NCBI GenBank assembly: GCA_029747015.1
Contig: JAKOGI010002401.1
Location: 1-64,000, forward strand
From: Carnegiea gigantea
Taxonomy: Eukaryota; Streptophyta; Magnoliopsida; Caryophyllales; Cactaceae
Direction: 5' to 3'
DNA length: 64,000 nucleotides
Shown here: positions 23,460-33,963 of the stretch, in pieces
How positions within the stretch are numbered: the stretch's first letter is position 1
Layout: each line of letters begins with the position of its first letter
Position numbers and translations under genes: made by a program
The notes under the pieces: model-generated
Seen by the model: the letters and a program-made list of their open reading frames with translations, nothing else
Told to the model about the DNA's origin: nothing
The model's database searches: none

Positions 23460-24197
23460 GATATATGGATGTTATGAGTACTCATGGGGAAAAAAGGGTT
23501 TTGAATTTGGGTTTGTGTGAATGAAAGTTTAAATGGCATAATTTATTGAAATTACAAGGATCTTGCTACAAATTTAATGAAATTAAAGGTCGGTATATGG
23601 GTATGGGGTTTTGGCCATTAAAGAGTTGAGAAGGAAGAAGAGGGACTTGAGGTTTGGAGGTAGAAGAAAGAAGGAAATGGTAAATTAGGTTTTTGTAATA
23701 AATACACTTGATGTAGACTTTGGAAAAAAATATGAGGAAGTGGATCATATTTTTGGTGGGTAAACTAAGTAAATTGGTTATTGGTAGTAATATTAAAGCT
23801 TGATTTTTGATAGTCTAACAAAAGGGAAGAAGATGATGGGTTATATGTGCTAAGTACTAACAGTAAAATTTAGTGTCAATCTACCTGAATAAATAATTAA
23901 GGGTTATCTAAGATTCTATGTTGGATAAAAATACCTTCTTGATTTAATTTCGAAAGCATACGTCACCTTCAAAGTGAAACTAAATCCATAAATTGGGCAT
24001 GGGTAGACTAATTTTGTATATATACATGTAAAGGATGATTAATTTGTAAAGGATGAGAATTGGAATTATGTTATTAATAATAATAATAACACTCCTAATG
24101 ACAATAATGATAAGAATAATAAGACTAACGCTGACAATGTCAACAATAAAAATACTATTAATAGTAATAGTAGTGATAAAAGAAGGGCTTAATGAAA

Positions 24198-24235
<38 letters not shown>

Positions 24236-24399
24236 AATAATAATAATAATAATAATACAAAAAGAGATTCCATCATGAGCTCAATCAAAGAATAATGGAA
24301 GCGTTAGTGGTCAACAAAAGTATCAAGCACAATAATGAATTGTTTACCTGTTTACAATAATAAAAAGCTATTTAAATCGCATTGATAGTGAAAGATCAA
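23460..24399. other. Unassigned AT-rich DNA right of the copia element
   Basis: This, together with 12311-12430, is the sequence into which copia inserted. It contains a purine-rich patch near 23620-23680 and the trinucleotide repeat at 24198-24256. No domain or RNA gene recognised. Confidence 0.5.
24198..24256. repeat. (GAT)n-(AAT)n trinucleotide microsatellite
   Basis: An uninterrupted run of ATG/GAT triplets passes directly into ATA/AAT triplets. Frames through it give poly-Asp/Asn or poly-Ser strings that are not genes. Confidence 0.95.
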
Positions 24400-25050
24400 T
24401 TTGGAACAAATGAGAGGCCACTTTCATTCGTTGACTCGTAAACAAATATTTTGCAAGAGAAAGGAAGAGACGTTAAATTAAGGTACAATTACTGCCTGTG
24501 CCCTTCATAAGTTCACATGCTTTTCGTAAACGCCAAGTCTCAAATATATAATTATTTAATGAATCATTTTCAACTATTATTTTGCCACATAATCAAGTGG
24601 GCTTAGAAGTTATCAATTATCACAGCTTACACCCTTCAATTAACCCGCGCAGCCTCAAGTTAGGCTATCCGATCGGGCAGGCAGGTATACACCTATTCAA
24701 TGATCGTAATATGCATATGAATTCATAAGTTTAGGTTTCACTTTCAGATAATAACGAGTAATAGTTTTAAAATCATTCTATCTCTCCCAGTTTTCGAACT
24801 AAAATAAATTGAAATGTGCACGCTTACTGAAAAATGAGTTTGTATTTTTACAGTATAGAAGTGAACGTATCGAGTTTCGACTCACTATTTGAATATTTTT
24901 GCGTTTTACGTTTCTAGGCAAGGTAAATTATGAAGTCCTTGCTTGACATCACCAAAAAGGCAAGAGACAGTTAATAAAATCTAGATAAGCTCACAGTGAC
25001 ATTTCACAAAGTCAAGGTCCATTGAAATGTTAGCTGCGTGGGCTATTGCA
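24400..25050 (+). mobile_element. Fragment of a long LTR in opposite orientation to 9033-12310
   Basis: It ends gtgggctattgca, the inverted counterpart of the tgcaatagccca start at 9033. The region near 24645-24710 (cgcgcagcctcaagttaggc ... ccgatcggg ... gtatacacctattc ... gatcgtaat) matches the reverse complement of about 10425-10500. gagtttcgactcac near 24870 matches the reverse complement of gtgagccaaagctc near 10270. The left boundary is unclear. Confidence 0.5.
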
Positions 25051-25264
25051 CTTTCAATTGACTTTAGGAATGTATAGATGTGATCTGACTATTTTTTCCT
25101 CACATACGCCAAAGCGTGTTATAATATTTATTTAGCAAATTGAGTAAGTTCTATCCTTCATAAGATGTCAGTAGCATCCCAACCTTGACTTTTCCAGTGC
25201 AGTAGAATGTTATGGTCGATTAATTTGGACTAACATAGAGTTTAAGAGCGAGTTTAAGAGTTGG

Positions 25265-26354
25265 GGTGTTATAAATTGGGATAGTATCCTTAACCTTAAC
25301 AAGGAAAGAAAGTATAGCTATATTCATGTTAGAAGTGTCCAAGTTCAAATTATACGATTATAATATTATGACAAAGATATTGACCATTACGCTTTGTTTT
25401 GTGATATTAGGTATACCAAATTTAATGATCAAATTATAACAAGAATTAAGAGCAATATGTGTAATGGTTCAATACGATTAATTTTTGACCTAGTTATTAT
25501 GTGAGCCTAAAAGACAATTTTTCTAAAAGTTTCTGCCTCTTAAGTTAAAACAGTTGGGATGGATATGACAAGACGAGGTGATCCACTGAGGATGCTTTGA
25601 AAAATATTCTACAAATCAGATAATATTATAGATCACAAATTAAGGTAACGATGATACAGGTAGAAAAATTTGGAAGTCCTACTCCAATGCAAAAAAATTC
25701 AAGGATAAAGTCCAATCCGCAGGAGATAGAATTAAATTGATAGGTTTTGGATGCCAGGATTTGTCAATCCTACAATAATCAGTAAGAAAAATGTACTAAA
25801 AATTGATGAGAATGGAAAAATTGCCATTACACTCTAATTATTAAGTAGAATGAGTTCAAGACCGAAATGAGAGGAAGGATCTTCAGCGCCCAAAGAAGAA
25901 GTTAAACAAGATGATTCTAACCGATTATCTGAGTAACATAAATGGTGTGTACACACCAAGATATCTAAGAATTTGATGAACAAATCAAAGAAATTTTGCA
26001 TAAATAGTTAATTAGAAAAGTAAGAGTCCTCAGTTAAGTCTTACATTCATGTCAATAATATCATGCTGAAGAAAAAAGAGGAAAAGTTATAATGATAATC
26101 AATTACAAAAAACTTAATGATAATATTGTCTTTGATGCTTATTATATTTCATACAAAACAGTTCTTTTCCAAAGAATTCAAGGAGCCTCTTGATTCTCGA
26201 AAATAGACTGCGAAAGCGGATACTAACAGATAAAAATGGATAAAAAACCATTTCTTTAACCACTTTAACATCCCTCAAAGACATTATGGGTGGATAATGA
26301 TCCCATTTGGCCTTAACAATGTGTCTCAAATATTTCAAAGAAGAATGGATAACA
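25265..26354 (+). pseudogene. Endogenous pararetrovirus relic, left part: movement-protein-like segment and N-terminal RT
   Basis: At about 25310-25500 a frame broken by stops contains YSYIHVRSVQVQI and a following beta-rich stretch resembling the core of caulimovirid movement proteins. From about 26040 to 26354 an RT N-terminal half can be read through several frameshifts, with an INYKKLND motif (near 26100), a KIDC/SGY-type motif and a hydrophobic MPFGL-like region near 26295-26320. The relic is cut at 26354 by the MULE. The coat protein and protease expected between movement protein and RT are missing, so the copy is deleted or rearranged. Dead copy; described only. Confidence 0.6.
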
Positions 26355-26478
26355 CAAAAAACTACACAAAGTTACCCTAACTTATGTAGAAACTATTTTA
26401 AAGCCCCCTAGTTTTTAAAACTAATTCTAGGATACCTTAAATAATGGTGTAACTATTTGTATGGCCTAATTCTGGCCC
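26355..26478 (+). repeat. MULE left terminal inverted repeat
   Basis: Matches the reverse complement of 31396-31518 with few differences, including caaaaaactacacaaag, aacttatgtagaaactattt and aataatggtgtaactattt. Long TIRs in MULEs hold transposase binding sites. Confidence 0.93.
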
Positions 26479-26729
26479 GTGGTTGAACAAAGATGTGTCT
26501 GGATGAAAATACCCTTGTTAAACGCGCCCAGTTCTTTAAGAAAAATAAACCACTCTTAATAACCTCCCATCTACCCTCTGTGAAGTGACCTTGCCTCTCT
26601 CCTTGTCTCTCTTTCTCTCTCTCGCTCTCCTTGTCTCTGTTGTTGTTGCATGCGCGGAATTGGTGCTGCAGGAGCTGAAAAACACCGTTGACGAGAAGAA
26701 GAAGGTTGAAGGTAGCTATTAAAGGTGTG

Positions 26730-26889
26730 ACAATGGCAAGTGGCCTTTAAATTTGGAAAATTTACAAATTTTTTTGATATATTTCATGATGGACATTACA
26801 TGTGGGTATGTGTGATGCAAAAATATGAGTTTGATGCTGTGGGTTGGTTTCTTAGTTTGGTTGATGATGTAAAAAATTCAAATTTATGA
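26730..26889 (+). pseudogene. MULE transposase gene, probable first coding exon
   Basis: A plus-strand reading with FKFGKFTNFFDIFHDGHYMW and KYEFDAVGWFLSLVDDVKN resembles the PB1-like N-terminus of plant MuDR transposases. The only ATG upstream (26732) is out of frame by one base, so there is either a frameshift or another start. The segment ends at a stop near 26888. An AG acceptor at about 27053 (ttgaaacag) suggests an intron between this and the next coding part. Confidence 0.5.
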
Positions 26890-27052
26890 ACAGATTTATG
26901 AAGAAATTTTGAGAATTGAGTTTTAGGATTTTTGGAAAGGGGATTATGATTTGTGTGAAAGTATGACTGAGTGTTGTTGATGTTGTTTAATTCGATATTT
27001 GCCTACAATTTATATTTGAATTTTGTACTTCCTTGATATTGTCTTTGAAACA

Positions 27053-28593
27053 GGGTAAGGACATTAGGGACTTAGTTGTTCATTACAAGGATAAAGTCAT
27101 CAGAATTATGGATGTTGAGATGGAGAAGTACAATTGCATTGATTTGTTTAGAGATGCTAGGGCAACAGCAAATAAGTCAGGGATAGAGTTTCCTAAGTAT
27201 GCTGGGTTCAGATATCATCCCCCAAATAAGGAAAACCAGAGATGGCATTTGAACATTGATGATGATTGGATTAGGTTAACCAATTTCTGGGAAGATGTGA
27301 GGAGTAAGTGTATTCCCATATACATGTATGATCTGAAGAAGCCCTCTGACAATCAAAAACATATTGAAAGCCTTGAAAAAATAAGTGCCACTGTTGCACA
27401 ATCATCGCCTCAAATAGTTACAGCTGAATCTAAAAAGAATGTGAGAATGGTGAGTGGTGTAGAGGATTTGACTGATAGTCAGGTTACAGTTGAATCTAAA
27501 TAGAATGTGAGAATGGTGAGTGGTGTGGAGGATTTGACTGATAGTCAAGCAAACATATGGGTAGACCATTTGATTATGAGCCCTGCTATTCCCCTTGTTA
27601 AACATGAGCCTCATAGACCACAAGATCTCTTGCTAATTCCCCTGCTAAGCTCACACCAAGTTCCCAACTTAGGCCCTATGAGTCCCCACCTCAGCCCAAA
27701 TCAGCTTCTCTACAGAAGTCATGTAAATCCCTAGCAAAGCCCACATCAACTTCCTTACCTAAGCCTATTGCAAAAGCAAGCCCACCAGTACAACTGAAAC
27801 TAAAGGGTAAGTCTTCATACTACTTACCAATGCGCCCATCACCATCACCCTATGCCAAAGTTGACTGTACCTCTTTGCAATCCACTTTACAATCCACTCC
27901 TGACTGTTCCCCATTACAATCCACTCATGATGACCATGTACAGTTCACTTCATACCCATCCAGACCACAGACCAGATCATCCCTAAAAAAACCTGACTGC
28001 ACCCCTTTACAATCCACTCCTAACCCATCAAAACCTGACTCTAAGCCTAAACACTCATCCAGAACACTAAGCAAACCTAACTATAACCCTAGTGAACCTA
28101 CTGCAGCCCCTACCAAACCTCACACCAGGTCCCAATCTAGAGATGTTGGCATACACACAAGCCCTAGTTTAACCTAGGCACAAAACCAAATCCCAGAACT
28201 TCTGCTCCTGAAAAACCAAGCAGCAGCAGCACCTCTAAATGTCCACCACCATTTAATCCTTTACCTTTGGCTATCCTTAGGATTGATGAGCTGCTGGATT
28301 TTGATGTTGGATCTCTGTACAGAGAACCTGAATGGGAGCTTGAGGATAATGAGTGGGATGATAGTAGGGAGGCTGAGATTTCTATTATTGGAACTTATAT
28401 TGAGGAGGGTAGGGCTATTGTTACTTGTATTGATGACAACCCAGCCTCTGATGATGATAGTCAGGATGAAGATTTTGTAGGGGATGGTGAAGAGACTGGA
28501 GATGTTAGTAATAGTGAAGATGTGTCTTTAGATGAGGAGAATGGCAGCAGTGAATCTAGAGATGATGAGCAACTAGAAGTTGAGGTTGAGTAG
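27053..28593 (+). pseudogene. MULE transposase gene, N-terminal and linker region
   Basis: The first part (27053-27503) has DLVVHYKDKVIRIMDVEMEK, FPKYAGFRYHPPNKENQRW and DDDWIRLTNFWEDV, the N-terminal region of plant MuDR-type transposases. An internal 66-bp tandem duplication follows: the segment around ATVE/AESKKNVRMVSGVEDLTDSQ occurs twice, at 27420-27486 and 27487-27550, the second preceded by a stop. Next is a Pro/Ser/Thr-rich linker with repeated PLQSTP units (27830-28170). The last part (28267-28593) is strongly acidic with LRIDELLDFDVGSLYREPEW and ends in an Asp/Glu-rich tail. The zinc-finger-like DNA-binding part normally between this and the DDE core is absent. Confidence 0.65.
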
Positions 28594-28724
28594 AGGAGTT
28601 CAAAGCTAAAAATCCAGAGTCTATTACTTTCATTACCTGGGCTTACCAAGGGCCTACCAAGAACCTAATTTTCAAGCACATGCTCATCTGTATTCGTCCT
28701 TCAATTGCAGTATTCAAATAATTT

Positions 28725-29140
28725 TGCAGACCTTTGATTGCGATAGATGCCTACCATCTTAAAGGGGTGTACAGGGGAGTGTTGCTCACTGCAATGGCTC
28801 TAGATGGCAATAATGGACAGTTCTCATTAGCTTATGCTGTGGTTGAGAGGGAAAATAAGGAAGAGTCAAGTTTTTTTCTATCTGGCCTAGTAAGAGCTCT
28901 TGATGCAATTGCGAACCAGTCTATGTATACCATACTTTTTGACTGACACAAGGTAAGCTTGTGTTGTTTTCTTTGTAAATTGATTTGTAATATAGGCTAT
29001 TTCACTTACTTGTTCATTATTTTATTGTATTTAAGGAATTATAAAGTCCTTGAGAAATGTTATGACTATTGATTCAAGGAGAACATGTGTCCTCTATTAC
29101 TACAAAAAAAAAAATTTCACTTTATCTAGGTAAGTCTAAA
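28725..29140 (+). pseudogene. MULE transposase catalytic core
   Basis: Frame 28734-28946 reads IAIDAYHLKGVYRGVLLTAM, ALDGNNGQFSLAYAVVERENK and SSFFLSGLVRALDA, the MULE transposase domain (PF10551 type) with the first catalytic Asp in IDAYHL. It reaches ILFD followed by a stop, where the second Asp motif lies. A gtaagc donor at 28951 and a later acceptor near 29034 suggest an intron before GIIKSLRNVMTIDSRRTCV. The core then decays into poly-A near 29102. The domain catalyses cut-and-paste transfer. Confidence 0.85.
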
Positions 29141-29174
29141 CAGTACATACTCTTATTTTTTACTTCATTAAATT

Positions 29175-29998
29175 AGGACTGTACATCAAGAAGCATTGGC
29201 TGAGAGAACTGTTACTCACTTGTTAGGTGCATGGTTTCATGCCTTTTTCTACATTGCTGCAAATGCCTATGTCCCATTTGTACATGAGAAAGCAATGGAA
29301 AAAAAATCAGGGAGAAAGGCCCTGGAGCTTATCATTGGCTGAGAGACAATGAGAAGTTAGAATTGTGGGCTAGGTTTAAGTTTGACACCAATCTTAAATG
29401 TGATGGCAATACTAACAATTTTGTTGAAAGCTTCAATCATGCAATTGTCAAGTTTAGAGATTTGCCTATCTTAACCATGCTTGAGGAAATTAGAAAACTT
29501 ATTGAGAGTAGGTTTATCAAAAGATTTGAAAGGTCACAAAAATGAAATGGCAGGCTTGTTCCATATGTGCATAAGAAGTTGCTTACAATAGAGAAAGAGA
29601 GTAGGAACTGCACACATTTGGTACATACAGGGCGAGGAGACTTTGATGTGACTGAAGGGCATACCAACTTCACAGTGAGGTTACAAGATAGGTTTTGTGA
29701 TTGTAGAAAATGGCAATTTACTGGCCTCCCTTGCAAACATGTTGCAAGGTGCATTTTCAAGATGAAACAACAGTTAGAAGATTATGTGGAAGACTGCTTC
29801 ATTGTGGCGAAATATAGAAATCTCTACAACCACATTGTTCATCCTATTACAGCTCCATAAATGTGGGAGAAGAGAAATTTGCCTAATTTAGACCCACCCT
29901 ATGCTTAAAGGAAAATAGGTAGGCCACCAGAGCATAAAAGAAGAGAATCTATGAATACCCCTTTACCTGAATCTCAATCACAGCAACTCTCACACAAA
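29175..29998 (+). pseudogene. MULE transposase C-terminal part with SWIM zinc finger
   Basis: It begins with degraded LAERTVTHLLG-like coding, then MWARFKFDTNLKCDGNTNNF and VESFNHAIVKFRDLPI (29363-29545), the NN-E-FN motif region holding the third acidic residue of MULE transposases. After one stop at 29543, frame 29567-29860 has VHKKLLTIEKESRNC, FTVRLQDRFCDCRKWQFTG and LPCKHVARCIFKMK, a SWIM zinc finger (CxCx(n)CxH). This is the standard order at the end of plant MuDR transposases. Confidence 0.88.
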
Positions 29999-30101
29999 GC
30001 ACTCAGGTCTGGCACTACCAGGTATTAGTTTTACCTCTAATTTTGGTTAATTAGCCTCACCAATACGGGCTAACTAATATTATTTGTTTTATTGTTACAG
30101 G

Positions 30102-30341
30102 TGTAAAACATGCAACCAACTTGGCCATAATGCTGTAACCTGTGGGAGGCTAAGAGATGAGCATGATAGACTGTTAACCAAAAGAAAGAGGATACCCACA
30201 GAAGGCAGGGTTCCTAAACCTCGAGGCAGGCCAAAGAGGCAGAAGCTAGCCACTTTAACACCAACACCCTCCACAACAGCAACAGCTCAAGCAGGTTCTT
30301 CCAGCCAATGCAACCAAGTTGGAGCATCCCAAGCGACATGA
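30102..30341 (+). CDS. MULE transposase last exon with C-terminal zinc knuckle
   Basis: An acceptor (tattgttacag at about 30101) precedes CKTCNQLGHNAVTC, a CX2CX4HX4C knuckle, then a basic RLLTKRKRIPTEGRVPKP/RGRPKRQ stretch with AT-hook-like GRPKR and a Ser/Thr/Ala-rich tail ending with a stop at 30341. Many plant MULE transposases end this way. The preceding exon ends near 30020-30025 (ccag|gtatta), so the intron is about 80 bp. Confidence 0.75.
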   Translation, partial: CKTCNQLGHNAVTCGRLRDEHDRLLTKRKRIPTEGRVPKPRGRPKRQKLATLTPTPSTTATAQAGSSSQCNQVGASQAT

Positions 30342-30716
30342 CCTACAAGCATTTCAAGCAGCAGAATCCTATACAAGTCCTCTGCTTATTATGTCATATT
30401 TTGTAGTGAAAAGCTTCTTAACTTTATCAATGTTTCTGATGTAAGACAAAGTATGTTCCAAGAGTATTGTGTTCCTAAGTTATTTGCAATTGTCATGTGA
30501 TAGAGTGCAAATCTAATAATGTAATTGCTTTACTTCAACAAAGGGAAGTATAATGTGTTCTAGACAAAATATGTGTTCACTAGAACAACAACTAACTCAT
30601 TTCATTCCATGATAACAATACACATTTAGATTTAAAACATTAGCAACTGAACTTCAAACCACCATCACAATGACAAGAGTTAAAATAATACTAATTAAGA
30701 GCATGTACACAATACT

Positions 30717-30977
30717 TTACCCCTTCTCAATCAACTTAACTAGCATTCTTAACTCTAACAACTCCGTGATTTTAGTTAGCATCACTATAATCCTTTTCTC
30801 CATCTCATTGTCATTATTAACCCACTTTAAGAACTTGTCACACCTTAAGCACTTTATATATTCCCTTCCCGAATTTTGGCTTGAATGGGACACTTTTCTT
30901 GTTCCTTGCATATGGCATCTTGGACATATGCAGTCATCACCAAATTCACTTAGCTGATTGCTCCTAGAGGATGGCAT
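30717..30977 (-). CDS. Small GRF-type zinc finger protein encoded by the MULE on the opposite strand
   Basis: This 86-residue ORF starts at an ATG at 30977. It carries CICPRCHMQGTRKVSHSSQN followed by GREYIKCLRCDKFLKWV. The Cys pairs, the invariant G-R-x-(Y/F) and the C-x2-C-x-F-x-x-W pattern match GRF zinc fingers, which bind single-stranded nucleic acid in DNA-repair proteins and occur as short multicopy ORFs in plants. The C-terminal 30 residues are hydrophobic and may form a helix (RIIVMLTKITELLELRMLVK). The ORF is intact, unlike the transposase, and lies convergent to the transposase gene inside the right TIR. A separate promoter inside or near the right TIR is likely. It could be a MURB-like second MULE gene or a captured host fragment. 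Confidence 0.7.
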   Translation of the reverse strand: MPSSRSNQLSEFGDDCICPRCHMQGTRKVSHSSQNSGREYIKCLRCDKFLKWVNNDNEMEKRIIVMLTKITELLELRMLVKLIEKG

Positions 30978-30989
30978 TCCTCTTATTTC

Positions 30990-31395
30990 AACTTCATATC
31001 CCTTCCTAGAAAAAAAAAATTCAAGGTAATTAAAGATGCAGCAGCAATAGCAATAGGGGACAGAATATAACGCCCCTTTCCTTGAGCATTGGAAAGAAAA
31101 ACCTCTTCAAAATGCAGCAGTAGTAGCAAAGAGAAGAAGGGCGAACATGAAGTTATGTATGTATGCAAGAAGGAGTCGAATGCAAGGAGAATGGGGAATG
31201 CAAGGAGAAAACAAAGCAGCAAGGAAGGAAAGGGAAGACCAAAAGGAATGAGAGAGAAATACACTTGGTGGATGAATTTAGAAAACCCTTGACCGTTGGA
31301 AAATAATTGCAAGATTTAGATGTTTAGGGGTAATTTTGGCTTTCCACTTCAAAAATTCAAATTCACCGCTCAAACAATCGGAATGATGATGTCAT
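30990..31395. other. MULE sub-terminal region upstream of the GRF ORF
   Basis: Purine-rich on the plus strand (31095-31260), with no domain in either strand. It is the likely 5' region of the GRF ORF, running to the right TIR. Confidence 0.5.
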
Positions 31396-31518
31396 AGGCC
31401 GGAATTGGGCCATGAAAATAGTTACACCATTATTTGAGGTACCCCAGAATTAGTTTTAAACACCAGGGGGCATTAAAATAGTTTCTACATAAGTTAGGTA
31501 CCTTTGTGTAGTTTTTTG
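31396..31518 (-). repeat. MULE right terminal inverted repeat
   Basis: Reverse complement of the left TIR with scattered substitutions. The outer end is ctttgtgtagttttttg, after which pararetrovirus RT sequence resumes. Confidence 0.93.
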
Positions 31519-33420
31519 ATGGAACATCTTCAAATATCTCAATCATTATTGTCTAATTTACATCTATGACATTCTTGTCTTTTCTAAGACCATAGAACAA
31601 CAAAAAGATGACATTCTAGCTAACACCAAAAGGTGTATTGACCATGATATTGTCACTGGCAAAACAAGTGCATATATATTGAACAGGATTAGAGTTTTTA
31701 GCTATAGAAATAACAGTTGGAAAGTCATTTTACAATAGCATATTTTAGAAAAAATAAAAATTTCTTGAGAAGATAGAAGATAGGAAACAACTAGAAAGGT
31801 TTCTTGGTTATCTTACCTATGTTTTAGATTTCATTAAAGATTTAGCTAAATCAAGAAAACCATTACCTCAGAAACTCTAGAAAGATGCAAGTTGGAAATG
31901 AACCTATAGTAATTCAAAGATTGTTTAAAATTTCAAAAAGATGTGCAATAATTTTTAGGTCATTAACTTGCCTGATGAAGAAGATGATTTAATTCTTAAG
32001 ATGGATGTCAACAATAAGCACTAGATTGTAGTACTCAAAACAGAGATGGAGAAAAACTCTGCAAATATTACAGTGAAAGTTTTAATAATGTATAAAAAAA
32101 CTATCCTACGATAGAAAAGGAAATCCTTGCAGTCTTAAAAGGAATTGAAAAGTTTTTAATCTTCTTAGCCCCAAAACCTTTTCTTATTCAAACTGATTGC
32201 AAAAGAATACTTAGTTTTGTGAAAAAGAAATTATCAAATATACAAGCGGAAGGGTGATTTTTGCATTGGCAATCATGGATTAACCAATTTTCCTTCTCTA
32301 TCAAACATATATAGGGATCGAAAAATTCTCTAAAATATAGCTTAGCGTGAGAACTTACTAATGGTGATTATCAGAGTAGAACTTATGCGGGAAAAGGAGG
32401 AAATCCAAATGAAATGTCATTGCTGCTAGAATGAGTATCTCCTTCTAGTAGAATTCTAATGGGTATTTTGAAGTTTCAGACAAAAGTGAACCATGCTTTG
32501 GACTATTATCGTCTACCTATCTAATAGTACAAAGATTCAACATCTTAGAATTACAAATGAATTACTTAAGGTGTCCTTATGCTGTTCAAACAAACATAAT
32601 AACTTATGTTCAAGAAAGATGGTTTCAACAACTGGTATGTAGCTTGCTTTGACTACTACAATGATTACTTTTATGATATTTGGGAATCATGGGGTACTAT
32701 GGTCTTTTTTCCTAATAGATTCGGAGTTAGTAATGTTAAATCTCTAACAACTTCAATCTCTCTAAATGATCCTATCATAAAAAGTCTGGGGACTTTTCGA
32801 GCTTAACTAAGTTATAAAAGAATATGTTTAAGAGAATACATTCGATTTGTATGTCTTCTGATGGTCCAATAAGAGCTCTTGAAAATACAAGCCTGGATAT
32901 TAAGGTACATTGAGCATTATGGAGTATTAAAATGGAAAGGCCAAGGCAGCTCATTATCTAGTTTAATTATTAAATGATCCTGAAGCAACGACAATAGTGG
33001 TATCAAGAACGATAAAAAATAGTTAGTGATCCCACTTTTAGCAAGAACAATTAGTTTTTATAATATTTATCATAAAATGCAGGCAATGATTAAACAGGGA
33101 ATGATATCGATGCATTTTGGAAGCACTATTTTCATTTATGATAGTGAATTCAACAAGTATATGAGCTATATTAGAAAAAAAATTTTATTATCTCTTTGAA
33201 GTTGGAGTTGAAAAATTCTTATTAGAAAAAGGAAAGAGATTCTACATGATTTATTTGAAAAACGGGATCTAGAGCATTTTGAACTTGATAAAGACTTTGA
33301 CAATTATTTGGATAATGGACTCGAAGAGATCAGTAGATATGAAGATATGCAAAATCTCAATATGGAAAACAAGTCTTGTCAGCATTCAGTACATCTATCT
33401 TATATGGGCATCATGCCCCT
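31519..33420 (+). pseudogene. Endogenous pararetrovirus relic, right part: RT C-terminal half, RNase H and downstream region
   Basis: It continues the RT cut at 26354. At about 31555-31580 the polymerase active-site box can be read, but the first of its two aspartates is replaced by Tyr (YIYD), so it could not work. Connection-domain sequence follows (about 31790-31900). An RNase H region lies at about 32110-32390, with an EKEILAVLKGIEKF-like segment near 32115 and a QTDCKRILSF segment near 32190, read through frameshifts. The ORF at 32606-32806 (GFNNWYVACFDYYNDYFYDI) may belong to the virus's downstream ORF, but I cannot assign it. The right boundary, about 33420, is approximate. Dead copy; described only. 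Confidence 0.65.
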
Positions 33421-33756
33421 TCATGTTAATAGAGGCTGAGCCATTTGGCTTCCGTAGAGAGACCCAATTCAATCCTTTTGTTGAAAGAGGAGCTGCTTAC
33501 AATCTAATTTAGGAGTTTGAAACCAATAGTTCTCTCACTACTAATCTCATCACAACTGCCAAACACCAATCTCGCATCAAGTACCTTTAAGACAGATGAC
33601 ACATGGTAGACCCTTGCCGCCAGGCGTAACGTAAGGAAGCAAAGACATGCTCAGCCACCATCACTTTGTCATGAGAACAGTCATGGGAGAACGAAGTCCA
33701 TAGTTAATCAGGAACATGAAGTTTGGGTTGTCGACCCACGCTACTAAAAACCATCT

Positions 33757-33963
33757 ATGTCTATTGCCTTAGGCGAAATATTCCTAAAAGGTTTCTTTGA
33801 CAAAGTGGTTGCCAACTTGACTATATGTTTTGAATTTGATAGTGATGACTACAAGACAAATGAAGAGCAGAAGGGGAGGCAAGGTCCTCACTGTCCTAGA
33901 AGCTTTACCAGGGCACATGGGTTGGTAGCAAATTTTTCAGCTGCCACAAGAGATGCATACAAG
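33757..33963 (+). pseudogene. Tat gag-pol C-terminal gag segment
   Basis: The frame translates to SFTRAHGLVANFSAATRDAY and KCYI near 33893-33975, a conserved stretch of Tat-type polyproteins just upstream of protease. The reading resumes after the Athila-type insertion at 39501 (REKLHADKAKDVPLMSSLTQ and TACNTVVTFTDDDL), showing that the two halves were once continuous across the acaag duplication. Confidence 0.7.

Larger units (their letters stand above)
26355..31518 (+). mobile_element. Mutator-like DNA transposon (MULE), near full length
   Basis: Long terminal inverted repeats (26355-26478 and 31396-31518, about 124 bp) start caaaaaactacacaaag. Left flank atggataaca and right flank atggaaca look like an 8-10-bp target duplication with a small indel, fitting the 9-bp duplications of MULEs. 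Inside are a plus-strand transposase gene in exons (N-terminal PB1-like part, MULE transposase core, SWIM zinc finger, C-terminal zinc knuckle) and a minus-strand GRF-zinc-finger ORF. Stops, and loss of the usual N-terminal DNA-binding segment upstream of the catalytic core, suggest a non-functional copy. It inserted into a pararetrovirus RT. Confidence 0.92.

Noticed and set aside
24053..24295. Poly-Asp/Asn ORF and complementary poly-Ser ORF
   Set aside because: Both are products of the GAT/AAT microsatellite.
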